Under the pieces are notes generated by a model. The model did no database searches, had not been told where the DNA came from, and saw only the letters and a program-made list of their open reading frames with translations. Source: Eggerthellaceae bacterium (GTDB taxonomy: Bacteria; Actinomycetota; Coriobacteriia; Coriobacteriales; Eggerthellaceae). Taken from it: DNA of 64,000 bases. The position numbers and the translations under genes were made by a program. Location: assembly GCA_022791455.1 (NCBI GenBank), contig JAAVZC010000003.1, positions 171,485-235,484 on the forward strand. The letters are read 5' to 3'. Below are positions 31,889 to 39,484 of the stretch, piece after piece (the first letter of the stretch is position 1; the number at the start of each line of letters is the position of its first letter).

Positions 31889-34486
31889 TTATTCCGCTTC
31901 AATGACAATCTGGCGCTTGTAATCAGGCTGAATGGGTGCGCCGGTCCACTTCTCCACTTTCACGCTCACGTTGTTGTATCCGGAAACGCCCATGCCCTTC
32001 GGCGAACCGCCATAGAGCGTATTGGGGCACCCGCCAATGTCGATGCCCTCCTCGTTGAACTCGGGCCATGCGCCGTTGGGCACATCGATGGCGCCGGGCA
32101 CGATCTGATGGCTCACGGACACCGGTCGCAGAATAGACCCGTAAGGGCTGCTCACCAGCACCGGGTCGCCCGTCTCGATACCGGCGGCAGCGGCGTCGGC
32201 AGCGTTCATGGTCACCGGGCTGTCGAAAGCCTCGCGCAACGTAGTCACATTGTCGAAGTCGGAGCAAGCGCTGCGCGGGTAATGAGTATTGAACATCAGC
32301 AGCGGGTAGCCTTCGTCGCCCATCTGCTCGTGGTAGGTGGGGTAGGGCTTGTAGGTCTCGCCGCCGAAGCCCAGCGTGTTCAGTTTGTCCCCCTTCTGCT
32401 GGCAGTAGATTTCGAACTTGCCGCTGTCGCTATTCACCGGATTCGCCTCCGGATCGGCGATGAAGTCCGCATAGGCGATGTGGGTGTAGCCGTCGCCGAA
32501 CGAGCGCTTCACCTGATAGATGCCGTTCTTGCGCAGCGTCGGCAGATCTACCACTCCCTGCTGCGGCTCCCCCTCTACGCCCATCTCGTCAATGTCCGCC
32601 TGGGTGATAGTAATAAGCGGGCGGTACTCGCCGGTCTCGTCCATGATCATCGAGGAAGCCAGGTAGTTGAAGTAGCACTGCTCCTCGCTCAAGGGGTACA
32701 CGTCCTTGGGGTTGTAGCCCAAACGCTCCAGCAGCTGCTCCGCAATCCAGCGGTCGCTCTTGGCCTCGTAGGGAGTCTCCCCCAGCGGCGTGAACATGAG
32801 GAAGCCCTCGCGATCCTGGTCGCCGTATTCCAGCGCAATGTCGTGCTCGAAGTCCGCCAGCACCGGCAAGATCACATCGGCATAAGGGGCCGAAGCGGTG
32901 GCGAAGATGTGCTGCACCAAGAAGAAGTCCACCGTCCGCAGCGCCTCCACCATGCGGTTGGAGTTCGGCGTGGCGCGAATGGTGTTGTCGCGACTGCCGT
33001 AGATGAAGCGAATGTCACAGGTGGCGGGCTCCGGCGGAATAGCACCGCGGCGGCCGGAGTTGGTGTACGTGCCGGTAATCACCGCGTCCCACATCTCCAG
33101 CGCGTTTACGTAGTCGGGATGATCGGGGTCGGGCACCAGCGACGGGTCGCACAGCGGCGTCAGCTCCACCGGCTCGAAGGCCTCGGTACCATCGGTGCCC
33201 ACCATCAAAATCGGGTCGCCGCCGGTACCGCAGCGGTCGACGAAGTAGTTGCCGCAGGCATGGCCGGGCTTCCCGAAGTGGCCACCCATCGCAGCGATGG
33301 TCATGATCATCTGCGGCAGGTCCTCGGCCCCGTTGCAGCGGGCAGACGCATAGCCGTGGGAGAGAATGGTGGCATGGTCCTTGCCCAGCGCCTCTGCCAA
33401 ATAGGCAATGTCTTCCACCGGAGTGCCGGTGATGGCGCTGGCCCACTCTGCCGTTTTCGGCACGCCATCGTATTCGCCCAGCACATAACCCTGGAAATTT
33501 TCGGTTTCCTTCGCCCCTTCCGGCATGGACTGTTCGTCGAATCCCACGCAATAGGTGTGCAGGAAATCCCAGTCCACAATGTTGCCGGCCTCTTGGTCCT
33601 GCTTCAGCATCTCGTAGGCCACGCCAATGAGCAGCGCGGTATCGGTGCCGGGCTTCACGGGAATCCACTTGGCGTCCAGCATGTTCGCCGACACGTTGTA
33701 GGAAGGGCCAATGAAGATGAACTGGGCGCCGCGGTCGCGCGCTTCGCGGAAGTTGAAGCTGGGATTGCCGTTGGAGCCCCAGCCGGGATTGTTGCCCAGC
33801 ATGATGATGTTCTCGGCGTTCTCGATCATATCCATGCGGTCGCTCACGGTGGTGGAGCTGTGACCCAGGTTTACCCGCAATGTGTGAGTGCCGAAGGAAA
33901 TGGTGTCGGAGACCCCGAGGTAGCCGCCGCACGCGTTCAGCAGCGGACGAATGTAGCCACCGGAAAGACAACCGGGAGTGTAGACCGCCTTCGGTCCCAC
34001 CTCGGTGTAGGCCTTCTTCAGCTGACCGGCCACAATGTCCAGGGCCTCTTCCCAGCTGATGCGCTCGTAGCCTTCTTTGCCGCGCAGATCCCCGTGGGGA
34101 TCCTCCGGCGTCCAGCTCTTGCGCTTCATGGGGTACTTCAGGCGGTCCGCCCCCATCTGAGATTCATAGAGCGCCCGACCGCGCAGGCAGCCGCGCTGCT
34201 GCGGGTACTCTATGGAATCCTCGTGCGTGTCGTCAGTCTTCTGACGCACCACCACGCCGTCTTTCACCAGCACCTTGTTCATGCAGCGGGTGCCACAGCC
34301 ATGGGAGCAGGCGATAGTCTTCCACTCCCCTTCGCTTTCCGCCGCCGCGGCTTCTTCGGCGAAGGCCAGTCGGCTGTCCCGACCGTAAAGAGACCCCGCC
34401 GTCCCCAGCACGGCAGCAGCCGCCAAACCAGAAGCCACAAAACTGCGACGGTCGAGCTGCGGAGCCTTGATTGAAAATTCTGCCAT
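31889..34486 (-). CDS. Molybdopterin-dependent oxidoreductase catalytic subunit (DMSO reductase family, Tat-exported)
   Basis: From the ATG at 34486 the protein has 865 residues. A twin-arginine leader (LDRRSFVASG, Arg13-Arg14, then an Ala-rich helix) directs export across the membrane. A [4Fe-4S] site is formed by Cys60, Cys64, Cys68 and Cys100. By alignment to DmsA, Ser197 in GVSDTISFGTH is the likely molybdenum ligand. Later motifs MLGNNPGWGSNGNP, WIPVKPGTDTALL and the C-terminal GDPVLVSSPYGSI are standard for bis-MGD enzymes. It is periplasm-facing and probably respires an S- or N-oxide or another small organic acceptor; the substrate cannot be read from sequence. The frame extends to 34510. 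Confidence 0.94.
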   Translation of the reverse strand: MAEFSIKAPQLDRRSFVASGLAAAAVLGTAGSLYGRDSRLAFAEEAAAAESEGEWKTIACSHGCGTRCMNKVLVKDGVVVRQKTDDTHEDSIEYPQQRGCLRGRALYESQMGADRLKYPMKRKSWTPEDPHGDLRGKEGYERISWEEALDIVAGQLKKAYTEVGPKAVYTPGCLSGGYIRPLLNACGGYLGVSDTISFGTHTLRVNLGHSSTTVSDRMDMIENAENIIMLGNNPGWGSNGNPSFNFREARDRGAQFIFIGPSYNVSANMLDAKWIPVKPGTDTALLIGVAYEMLKQDQEAGNIVDWDFLHTYCVGFDEQSMPEGAKETENFQGYVLGEYDGVPKTAEWASAITGTPVEDIAYLAEALGKDHATILSHGYASARCNGAEDLPQMIMTIAAMGGHFGKPGHACGNYFVDRCGTGGDPILMVGTDGTEAFEPVELTPLCDPSLVPDPDHPDYVNALEMWDAVITGTYTNSGRRGAIPPEPATCDIRFIYGSRDNTIRATPNSNRMVEALRTVDFFLVQHIFATASAPYADVILPVLADFEHDIALEYGDQDREGFLMFTPLGETPYEAKSDRWIAEQLLERLGYNPKDVYPLSEEQCYFNYLASSMIMDETGEYRPLITITQADIDEMGVEGEPQQGVVDLPTLRKNGIYQVKRSFGDGYTHIAYADFIADPEANPVNSDSGKFEIYCQQKGDKLNTLGFGGETYKPYPTYHEQMGDEGYPLLMFNTHYPRSACSDFDNVTTLREAFDSPVTMNAADAAAAGIETGDPVLVSSPYGSILRPVSVSHQIVPGAIDVPNGAWPEFNEEGIDIGGCPNTLYGGSPKGMGVSGYNNVSVKVEKWTGAPIQPDYKRQIVIEAE

Positions 34487-34545
34487 ATTTGCCACCTTTC
34501 TTTCAGGCAAAGAGACGTTTCTTGCGTGCGTTCAGCAGACGGCTC

Positions 34546-34905
34546 TTAGGCGGTAACGCCCGCTCCATCCACAAGCTTCAGGCCGATCACGCACATAATC
34601 AGCCCTGCGATCAAAGCGATGCGAACGAAATTGACCGACTCGCCACCCGCCACCATTCCGTAGATGACCGTAATCGTGGCGCCGATGCCCACCCACACCG
34701 CATAACTCGTACCCAGAGGAAGGGTGCGCAGTGCGAAGGAAAGGCCAAACATGCTGAGCGCCAGGGCCGCGAAGAACACGACCGAGGGAAGCCATTGGGT
34801 GAACCCCTGGGACTTCTCCAAGGAGATGGCCCAAACCGCCTCCAAAACGCCCGCCAGCACCAAAACCGTCCAAGCCACTTTTCGCTTCCCTTCCAAGCTA
34901 GCCAT
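34546..34905 (-). CDS. Small multidrug resistance (SMR) transporter, SugE/Gdx-like
   Basis: The 119-residue, four-helix protein has the essential membrane Glu in LAGVLEAVWAISLEKSQGF and the family segments LSFALRTLPLGTSYAVWVGIGA and GESVNFVRIALI (in pieces). The sequence is closest in pattern to SugE/Gdx proteins, which dimerise and export guanidinium or small quaternary cations in exchange for protons. It lies between the membrane anchor and catalytic subunit genes of the molybdoenzyme operon, with 12 bases to the former, which is unusual. It could export a cationic product or substrate of the enzyme; this is inference. Confidence 0.9.
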   Translation of the reverse strand: MASLEGKRKVAWTVLVLAGVLEAVWAISLEKSQGFTQWLPSVVFFAALALSMFGLSFALRTLPLGTSYAVWVGIGATITVIYGMVAGGESVNFVRIALIAGLIMCVIGLKLVDGAGVTA

Positions 34906-34917
34906 GACGAACTGGCC

Positions 34918-35670
34918 TTATGCCACCGCGTAGAACCCGTAGCGAGCGACAATCACTGCCACAGCCACGAGGGCAAACACAACCCAGGCAAGCGCAGCGT
35001 CGTTGCCCGAGCGGAAGACGCCGACACACTGAAGGGCCGCAGCCACCAGCGAGAACGCGGCGGCAATCATGAACGGCACCGCGCTCAGTCCGTATCCGCC
35101 GAACACAACCGCTTCGGCCGCGACGGTCACGAACAGGGCAACGTAGAGCACCACAGCCAGCAGCGCCGGCGCCTTCTGGCGCGCCTCGGGAAACACCGCC
35201 AGGGCCAACGCGGCGCCCAGCCCTAAGTCTCCCACCGCGAACAGGAAGATGGTCGGCAGCTCGGCCCAGCCCACGACACCGTAGCTGGTGAAATAGGCGA
35301 TGGAGGTAACCACCATGAGGCCGCAGGCGAGCAGCGAGCCGATAACGGGCAGCGCCAAGCTCTTCCCCTTGCCCAGCTTCAAAAGCACCGTGTCAGCCAA
35401 GAGCACAATGCCAAAGGGAATGGACCAATAGGCCTCTTGGGCGATCATGGCCGTAGGGTTGGCCAAGGCGTTCAGGAAGCGCTCCGGATGCCCCAAATGG
35501 AACAGCACCCCCAAAAGGCCGAGCCCCAGGCAAACCACGCACACAAGCGAGAACAACCAACTGCGGTTTGCCTTCTTGGTCATGATCCCGAACAAGGTCG
35601 CCATAGCATAGCCCCCTGCGGCGACACCGGTCAGCACCGTAAAGACCAGAAGCGGGAATTCTGAAATCAT
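34918..35670 (-). CDS. DmsC/YnfH-family membrane anchor subunit
   Basis: The 250-residue protein has eight predicted membrane helices and DmsC-type features: GVAAGGYAMATLFGI near the N-terminus and FHLGHPERFLNALANP, containing the His associated with quinol binding in DmsC. It would oxidise menaquinol and pass electrons to the four-cluster subunit. It is the first gene of the five-gene operon, preceded by the attenuator-like leader (35671-35816). Placing the anchor gene first is the reverse of the usual A-B-C order. Confidence 0.9.
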   Translation of the reverse strand: MISEFPLLVFTVLTGVAAGGYAMATLFGIMTKKANRSWLFSLVCVVCLGLGLLGVLFHLGHPERFLNALANPTAMIAQEAYWSIPFGIVLLADTVLLKLGKGKSLALPVIGSLLACGLMVVTSIAYFTSYGVVGWAELPTIFLFAVGDLGLGAALALAVFPEARQKAPALLAVVLYVALFVTVAAEAVVFGGYGLSAVPFMIAAAFSLVAAALQCVGVFRSGNDAALAWVVFALVAVAVIVARYGFYAVA

Positions 35671-35713
35671 CTTCTTCCTCTCTCTTTGATTTCCTGTTTT
35701 TCCCAGAGAATAG

Positions 35714-35783
35714 AAAAAGCACCCGAAACAGGCTTCCGTCTTCGTGGCCTAACGACGAAAGCATGTTCCGAGTGCTTCGGAAC
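35714..35783 (-). promoter_or_regulatory. Attenuator-like leader of the molybdoenzyme operon
   Basis: In the minus-strand transcript AGCACTCGGAAC (35776-35765) can pair over 12 bp, with two G-U pairs, with GTTTCGGGTGCT (35729-35718), followed by TTTTTCT: a terminator. Alternatively GTTCCGA (35783-35777) pairs perfectly with TCGGAAC (35771-35765), which removes the terminator arm. The two folds are mutually exclusive, so the leader can act as a terminator/antiterminator switch. The ligand or protein that selects between them is unknown. Confidence 0.65.
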
Positions 35784-35822
35784 CCCACCCGGCGGCGGGA
35801 TCTTCTATTCAATTCGCGAGAG

Positions 35823-35851
35823 AGATTAAGGCTTCGCCACCGCTCTGTCAA
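35823..35851 (-). promoter_or_regulatory. Promoter of the molybdoenzyme operon
   Basis: On the minus strand TTGACA (35851-35846) and TAATCT (35828-35823) are separated by 17 bases, close to the sigma-70 consensus. The inferred start at about 35816 gives a leader of about 145 bases. Confidence 0.8.
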
Positions 35852-35867
35852 CAACTTTTTTTCGAAA

Positions 35868-35896
35868 ATAAAAAGCCCCCAGCGTGCGCCGGGGGC
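35868..35896 (-). terminator. Rho-independent terminator of the dcw/divIVA transcript
   Basis: On the minus strand GCCCCCGGCG pairs with CGCTGGGGGC, followed by TTTTTATTTT. It follows the divIVA stop by about 30 bases and insulates the molybdoenzyme promoter. Confidence 0.9.
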
Positions 35897-35924
35897 TGAA
35901 AAGCTGCTTGAACAGGAGCTTCGC

Positions 35925-35957
35925 TTAGTCGACGTCCTCGAATTCGAAGGAGTCGTC
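35925..35957 (-). repeat. Right 33-bp direct repeat: genuine divIVA 3' end (att-like)
   Basis: It is identical to 30353-30385 in the same orientation. This copy is the functional end of divIVA. Together the copies bracket 5.54 kb carrying the molybdoenzyme operon, its promoter and both terminators. Confidence 0.85.
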
Positions 35958-36731
35958 GGCGTCGCCGAAACCGGAGAGGTCCTTCTCGTAGGGAGAAGCC
36001 ACGGCCGCCTCGGCCGCCACCACGGCATCGGTCTTCTGCGGCGTGGTGTAGGCAACAGCGCGCGGAGCCGGGTTAACGTACTCGTCGATCTCAAACTCGT
36101 TGGTCACGCCCGGAGCCACAGGGGCGAAGTCCACCGGCTCAACGGAGCGGCCGTCAGCGCTGATGGAGGCAAGCTTGCGGGAAGCGTCGGTGATGATGTC
36201 CTTCAGCATGCTGCCGTACGCGTCGCGAGCGGTCTCGCGGTCGTCCTGCAGGCGGCGGATGGAGTCGATGACGTTCTGGCGATCCACATTGGCACGGTCG
36301 ATGATGCGCTGAGCCTCTTCGCGGGCGTCGGCGATGGTCTCGGTGGCCTGCGCGTTGGCCTTCATGATCACCTCGTCGGCAGTACGCTGGGCAATGATGA
36401 GCGCCTGGGCAACGGCATTGTCGTCGGCGCGCTTCTCGTTGAGCTGGCGCTCCAGATCGTTGATGCGGGAAGCCTGATCGGCCAGCTGGATGTCCAGGTG
36501 CGAGGTGTCCTCCACCGCGATGGCGGTGGTCTCCATGGCAACCGGAGCGGCGGCCATAGCAGCGGCATCTTCAGCATCATAGAGCTGGTTCTGCAGGCGA
36601 GCGATGGTGTCGTTCAGCTGATCGATCTCATCGGCAACGTGCTCGAGGAATACATCTACCTCGTCAACATCGTAGCCCTTGCGGTCGATGGAGAAGCTCT
36701 GGTTGTGGATGTCGTTAGAAGTAATGCTCAT
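35925..36731 (-). CDS. divIVA: DivIVA domain cell division/polarity protein
   Basis: The 268-residue protein starts with the DivIVA lipid-binding domain (SITSNDIHNQSFSIDRKGYD, then VDEVDVFLEHVADEID), followed by coiled coil around residues 30-65 and 90-170. A variable tail ends in acidic DADDSFEFEDVD. DivIVA senses curved membrane at poles and septa and recruits partners. The ATG at 36731 gives the conserved N-terminus with AAGGGA upstream. It is the last gene of the dcw cluster, after yggT and sepF, the usual Gram-positive order. Its final codons form the direct repeat that flanks the molybdoenzyme island. Confidence 0.94.
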   Translation of the reverse strand: MSITSNDIHNQSFSIDRKGYDVDEVDVFLEHVADEIDQLNDTIARLQNQLYDAEDAAAMAAAPVAMETTAIAVEDTSHLDIQLADQASRINDLERQLNEKRADDNAVAQALIIAQRTADEVIMKANAQATETIADAREEAQRIIDRANVDRQNVIDSIRRLQDDRETARDAYGSMLKDIITDASRKLASISADGRSVEPVDFAPVAPGVTNEFEIDEYVNPAPRAVAYTTPQKTDAVVAAEAAVASPYEKDLSGFGDADDSFEFEDVD

Positions 36732-36786
36732 GTTCTTTCCCTTCGCGGTGAGCGTTGCCGGTTTTCCATCAAACAGCCCGATGGGG

Positions 36787-37044
36787 CTAAAGAATGATGA
36801 CAATCAGACGTGCGATCAATTGTAATACAATCAGGGCGATGATAGGAGTCACGTCCACCATTCCTCCAAGCGGCGGAATGAGCTTTTTAAACAGGTTCAG
36901 GTAAGGATCGCAAATCTTACCCAACACGCTGTAGATATCCGTCAAAAGACCGCCGTTGTTCACCGGCAGCCAGGACATCAGCACGTAGACGAAAATGATC
37001 ATCGAGTACAGATCCACCAGGCGGATCAGAAGGTAGCTGAGCAT
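36787..37044 (-). CDS. yggT: YggT family membrane protein
   Basis: The 85-residue protein has two membrane helices (about residues 8-28 and 62-84) separated by a loop with the family motif ICDPYLNLFKKLIPP. YggT proteins are linked genetically to division, ion homeostasis and membrane organisation, without a settled mechanism. It sits between sepF and divIVA, the conserved position in Gram-positive dcw clusters. AAGGAG precedes its ATG. Confidence 0.93.
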   Translation of the reverse strand: MLSYLLIRLVDLYSMIIFVYVLMSWLPVNNGGLLTDIYSVLGKICDPYLNLFKKLIPPLGGMVDVTPIIALIVLQLIARLIVIIL

Positions 37045-37070
37045 TCTTTCTCCTTATCGGGCCCTGAAGC

Positions 37071-37871
37071 CTACAGCAGGCCTTGGGCGCGCAGGCTGTC
37101 CCGCTCGCTCTCGGTCAAGTCTTGCAGGCGGGTGAGCGCGAACACTTTCTCGGAAACCACGTCTACCGATGCGTCCAGCGCGGCCGCGGCACCGAACGCG
37201 AAGTCAAGCACGCGCTTGGCCAGGTCGGGAGCGGTGTTGCGCAGCACCAGCACCACGGCGTTGCCAACTTTAAGCCCCTTCGCCACTTCCTCGGCGTCCG
37301 CATAGCTTACCGGGGAGATGACGATCATCTTGCGACCAGAGGACGGCGCGCCGAAGATGGAAGAGCTGCGTCCGGCGGAATCGGCGGCGGGACGGCCCGC
37401 ATCCGGCGTCGTGGAGGAGAACAGCGCGTTCACTCCGCTGTCGGCGCCACGGCGGCGCGAGGCGGCGGCAGCTTCGGCAGCGGTGCCCTCGGGAGTCATT
37501 TGGGGAGGCAGGGTGGAGTCGACCATCGTGCGGCCACTACCGCTTCCGCGCAGCGTCACACGGGAATCCGCCGCGCTCGTCACATGACGCGGGGGCAGCG
37601 GATCGCGGTTCAGGCTTTGAGGCACGGTAGTGTTGGCGCGCACGTCCTCGTAGGAGACCAAACGCGGCGTCGTGGAGACGCGGGTGGTGGGACGCGACGT
37701 GGAGGAGAGATAACCGTCGTCTTCAGCGGAAGCGTAATCGTCGTACTCGCTGTAGTCGTCGTAACCTTCGTCGTACTCGTCGCCGTAGTACTCGTCGTCG
37801 TAATCGGCTTGTCCGTCGCCAAAGCCCAGCCGGGCCTTGATTCCCCCAAGCATGCTTCGTCCGTCTCTCAT
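37071..37871 (-). CDS. sepF: Cell division protein SepF
   Basis: SepF bundles and anchors FtsZ to the membrane. The 266-residue protein has a short N-terminal amphipathic segment (MLGGIKARLGFG, residues 7-18), an acidic Asp/Tyr-rich linker (EYYGDEYDEGYDDYSEYDDY), a long low-complexity middle, and the conserved SepF core from about residue 178 (MIVISPVSYADAEEVAKGL, VLVLRNT, VYGV-like ALDASVDVVSEKVF). It is longer than Bacillus SepF (about 150 aa) because of the linker. GGAGG precedes the ATG by eight bases. Confidence 0.93.
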   Translation of the reverse strand: MRDGRSMLGGIKARLGFGDGQADYDDEYYGDEYDEGYDDYSEYDDYASAEDDGYLSSTSRPTTRVSTTPRLVSYEDVRANTTVPQSLNRDPLPPRHVTSAADSRVTLRGSGSGRTMVDSTLPPQMTPEGTAAEAAAASRRRGADSGVNALFSSTTPDAGRPAADSAGRSSSIFGAPSSGRKMIVISPVSYADAEEVAKGLKVGNAVVLVLRNTAPDLAKRVLDFAFGAAAALDASVDVVSEKVFALTRLQDLTESERDSLRAQGLL

Positions 37872-37940
37872 TCGGCCAACCTCCTTGTTGCGTTTACCCT
37901 GTCTTCAGAGGCCTATTGTGTCTACGGTACCACACCGCAG

Positions 37941-38633
37941 CTACTCATTGAAATTATCGCTGAAAATTGCACGACCAATGCGCACCATCGTAGCGCCTTC
38001 GGCAATTGCCCACGGCCAGTCTTCGCTCATGCCCATGGACAACTGGTCGAACACGAGCGCGTCGGGGGGCGCCAACGTCGCGCGAATCTCGGCCGCCAAC
38101 TGCGCCAGACCGCGAAACGTCGCATCGGCCACCGCCTTGTCCCCCTGCGGGGCCATGGTCATAAGGCCGCGCACGCGAAGCCCGTCAAGCGCGCAGCAAT
38201 GGGCCACGAACTCCGGCGCCGCCTCAGGCGCCACACCGCTCTTCGACTCTTCACCGGACACGTTCACTTCCACCAGCACGTCCTGAACCTTGCCCAACCC
38301 TTCGGCCACGCGGCTGATCTTGTCCGCGTGCTCTTCGTGGTTGAGGGAATGAATCATAGTGGCGCAAGGGACGATGTCCTTAATGCGACGCGACTGGATA
38401 TTGCCGATGAAATGCCATTCCACCTGCGGAAATGCGGCGAATTTCTCCATGATCTGGTCGGGACGGTTCTCTCCGAACACCGTGCAGCCGCCGTCGATGG
38501 CCTCCTGCACGCCTTCGAGCCCCACCGTCTTGGAGACGGCGATCAACTGCACCTCTTCCGGACGCCGTCCGCAGGCGCGGGCCTCCTCGGCCACCTCGTC
38601 GCGCACCGCCCGGTAACGCCCTTCAATTCCCAT
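37941..38633 (-). CDS. yggS: YggS family PLP-binding protein
   Basis: The 230-residue protein is a single-domain alanine-racemase-fold PLP carrier with the cofactor Lys in LIAVSKTV, then FGENRPDQIMEK, WHFIGNIQSRR, VLVEVNVSGEESKSG and LSMGMSEDWPWAIAEGATMV. YggS/PROSC proteins buffer pyridoxal phosphate and affect amino acid balance. It is three bases downstream of pgeF and upstream of sepF in the cluster, the arrangement typical of Actinobacteria and Firmicutes. Confidence 0.94.
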   Translation of the reverse strand: MGIEGRYRAVRDEVAEEARACGRRPEEVQLIAVSKTVGLEGVQEAIDGGCTVFGENRPDQIMEKFAAFPQVEWHFIGNIQSRRIKDIVPCATMIHSLNHEEHADKISRVAEGLGKVQDVLVEVNVSGEESKSGVAPEAAPEFVAHCCALDGLRVRGLMTMAPQGDKAVADATFRGLAQLAAEIRATLAPPDALVFDQLSMGMSEDWPWAIAEGATMVRIGRAIFSDNFNE

Positions 38634-38636
38634 AGC

Positions 38637-39461
38637 CTATTCCTTTCGCCCGGCGAAAGCGCCATGACGGCCGCATCGGCCGCCGCTCTCGCGGTAGGAG
38701 AAGTACTTGTCGGCACAGCAGGCGGTGCACTCCCCCGCTGCTGCGATGCGCTCCGGAACAAGGCCCGCCTCCCGCAAGCTCGCGGTAACGGCCGCTTGCA
38801 GGTTCAGATGATCGGACCCGTACGCGCAGGCATCGCCGAAGCGATCGGCAAACTGCGCCACCAGCTCCTGAGAGCACTCATAGCATTGTGCCATGATGTG
38901 CGGGCCAATGTAGCCGTTGTAATCAGATGGGGAAATTCGGTCATGCCCCGCCGCCGCGTCCAGGGCGCTCAGGGCTGCGACCGCATTCGCGGGAATGCCC
39001 GCCAAGGCCCCGCGCCATCCGGCATGGGCCACGGCGAACGCGCCGCTGGGAGAGACCACCACAACCGGCACGCAATCGGCGAAGCAAAGGAGCGCCGTCA
39101 CGCCTGTTGCGGAAACCGCCAGGCCATCGGCACCCTGCGCCGCCCGCGCGGCCAGCTCGTCAGCCTTCCCTTCCGGCGAAAGCGAGAGCACCTCCGCGCC
39201 GTGCACCTGGTTGGGAACCACCAGCCGCGTTCCTGCCAGACCCGCCGCCTGCAACAAACGGGCACGGTTCTCCATCACGGCGTTCAGGTCGTCTTCCACA
39301 TGGGAGCCCAGATTCAGCGAGTCATAAGGCGGCTCGCTCACCCCGCCGAAACGGCGCGTGAACCCCATGCGCACGCCGGTCGCTTCGAAGAGCGCCTCAT
39401 CGGTGAGAAAAGACAGGCCCGCGCAATCGCGGGCCTGAAGTGTTGGCAATGGCAGACTCAT
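38637..39461 (-). CDS. pgeF: Peptidoglycan editing factor / purine nucleosidase-like protein PgeF (YfiH)
   Basis: The 274-residue protein has the YfiH zinc residues in VPNQVHGAEV, CFADCVPVVV and VAHAGWRGALAG, and the downstream GPHIMAQCYE. Family members edit cell-wall precursors by rejecting L-Ser in position 1, and several also act on purine nucleosides. It follows ftsZ by 23 bases, as in many dcw clusters. The start ATG gives MSLPLPTLQARD; the family homology begins around VRMGFTRRFGG. Confidence 0.9.
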   Translation of the reverse strand: MSLPLPTLQARDCAGLSFLTDEALFEATGVRMGFTRRFGGVSEPPYDSLNLGSHVEDDLNAVMENRARLLQAAGLAGTRLVVPNQVHGAEVLSLSPEGKADELAARAAQGADGLAVSATGVTALLCFADCVPVVVVSPSGAFAVAHAGWRGALAGIPANAVAALSALDAAAGHDRISPSDYNGYIGPHIMAQCYECSQELVAQFADRFGDACAYGSDHLNLQAAVTASLREAGLVPERIAAAGECTACCADKYFSYRESGGRCGRHGAFAGRKE

Positions 39462-39484
39462 GGTGCCCCGGGAACCGCGTTCCT

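Noticed and set aside
31874..34474. 866-codon open frame on the plus strand opposite the molybdoenzyme catalytic gene
   Set aside because: It is the shadow of a high-GC gene: the opposite strand has a complete Tat leader, Fe-S cysteines and molybdopterin motifs, while this frame has none and is His/Arg/Val-rich.
35671..35763. Possible leader peptide starting MLSSLGHEDG in the molybdoenzyme leader
   Set aside because: The ATG has no ribosome binding site and the frame runs past the start of the anchor gene without a stop in the hairpin region, so a translation-coupled attenuator is not supported.
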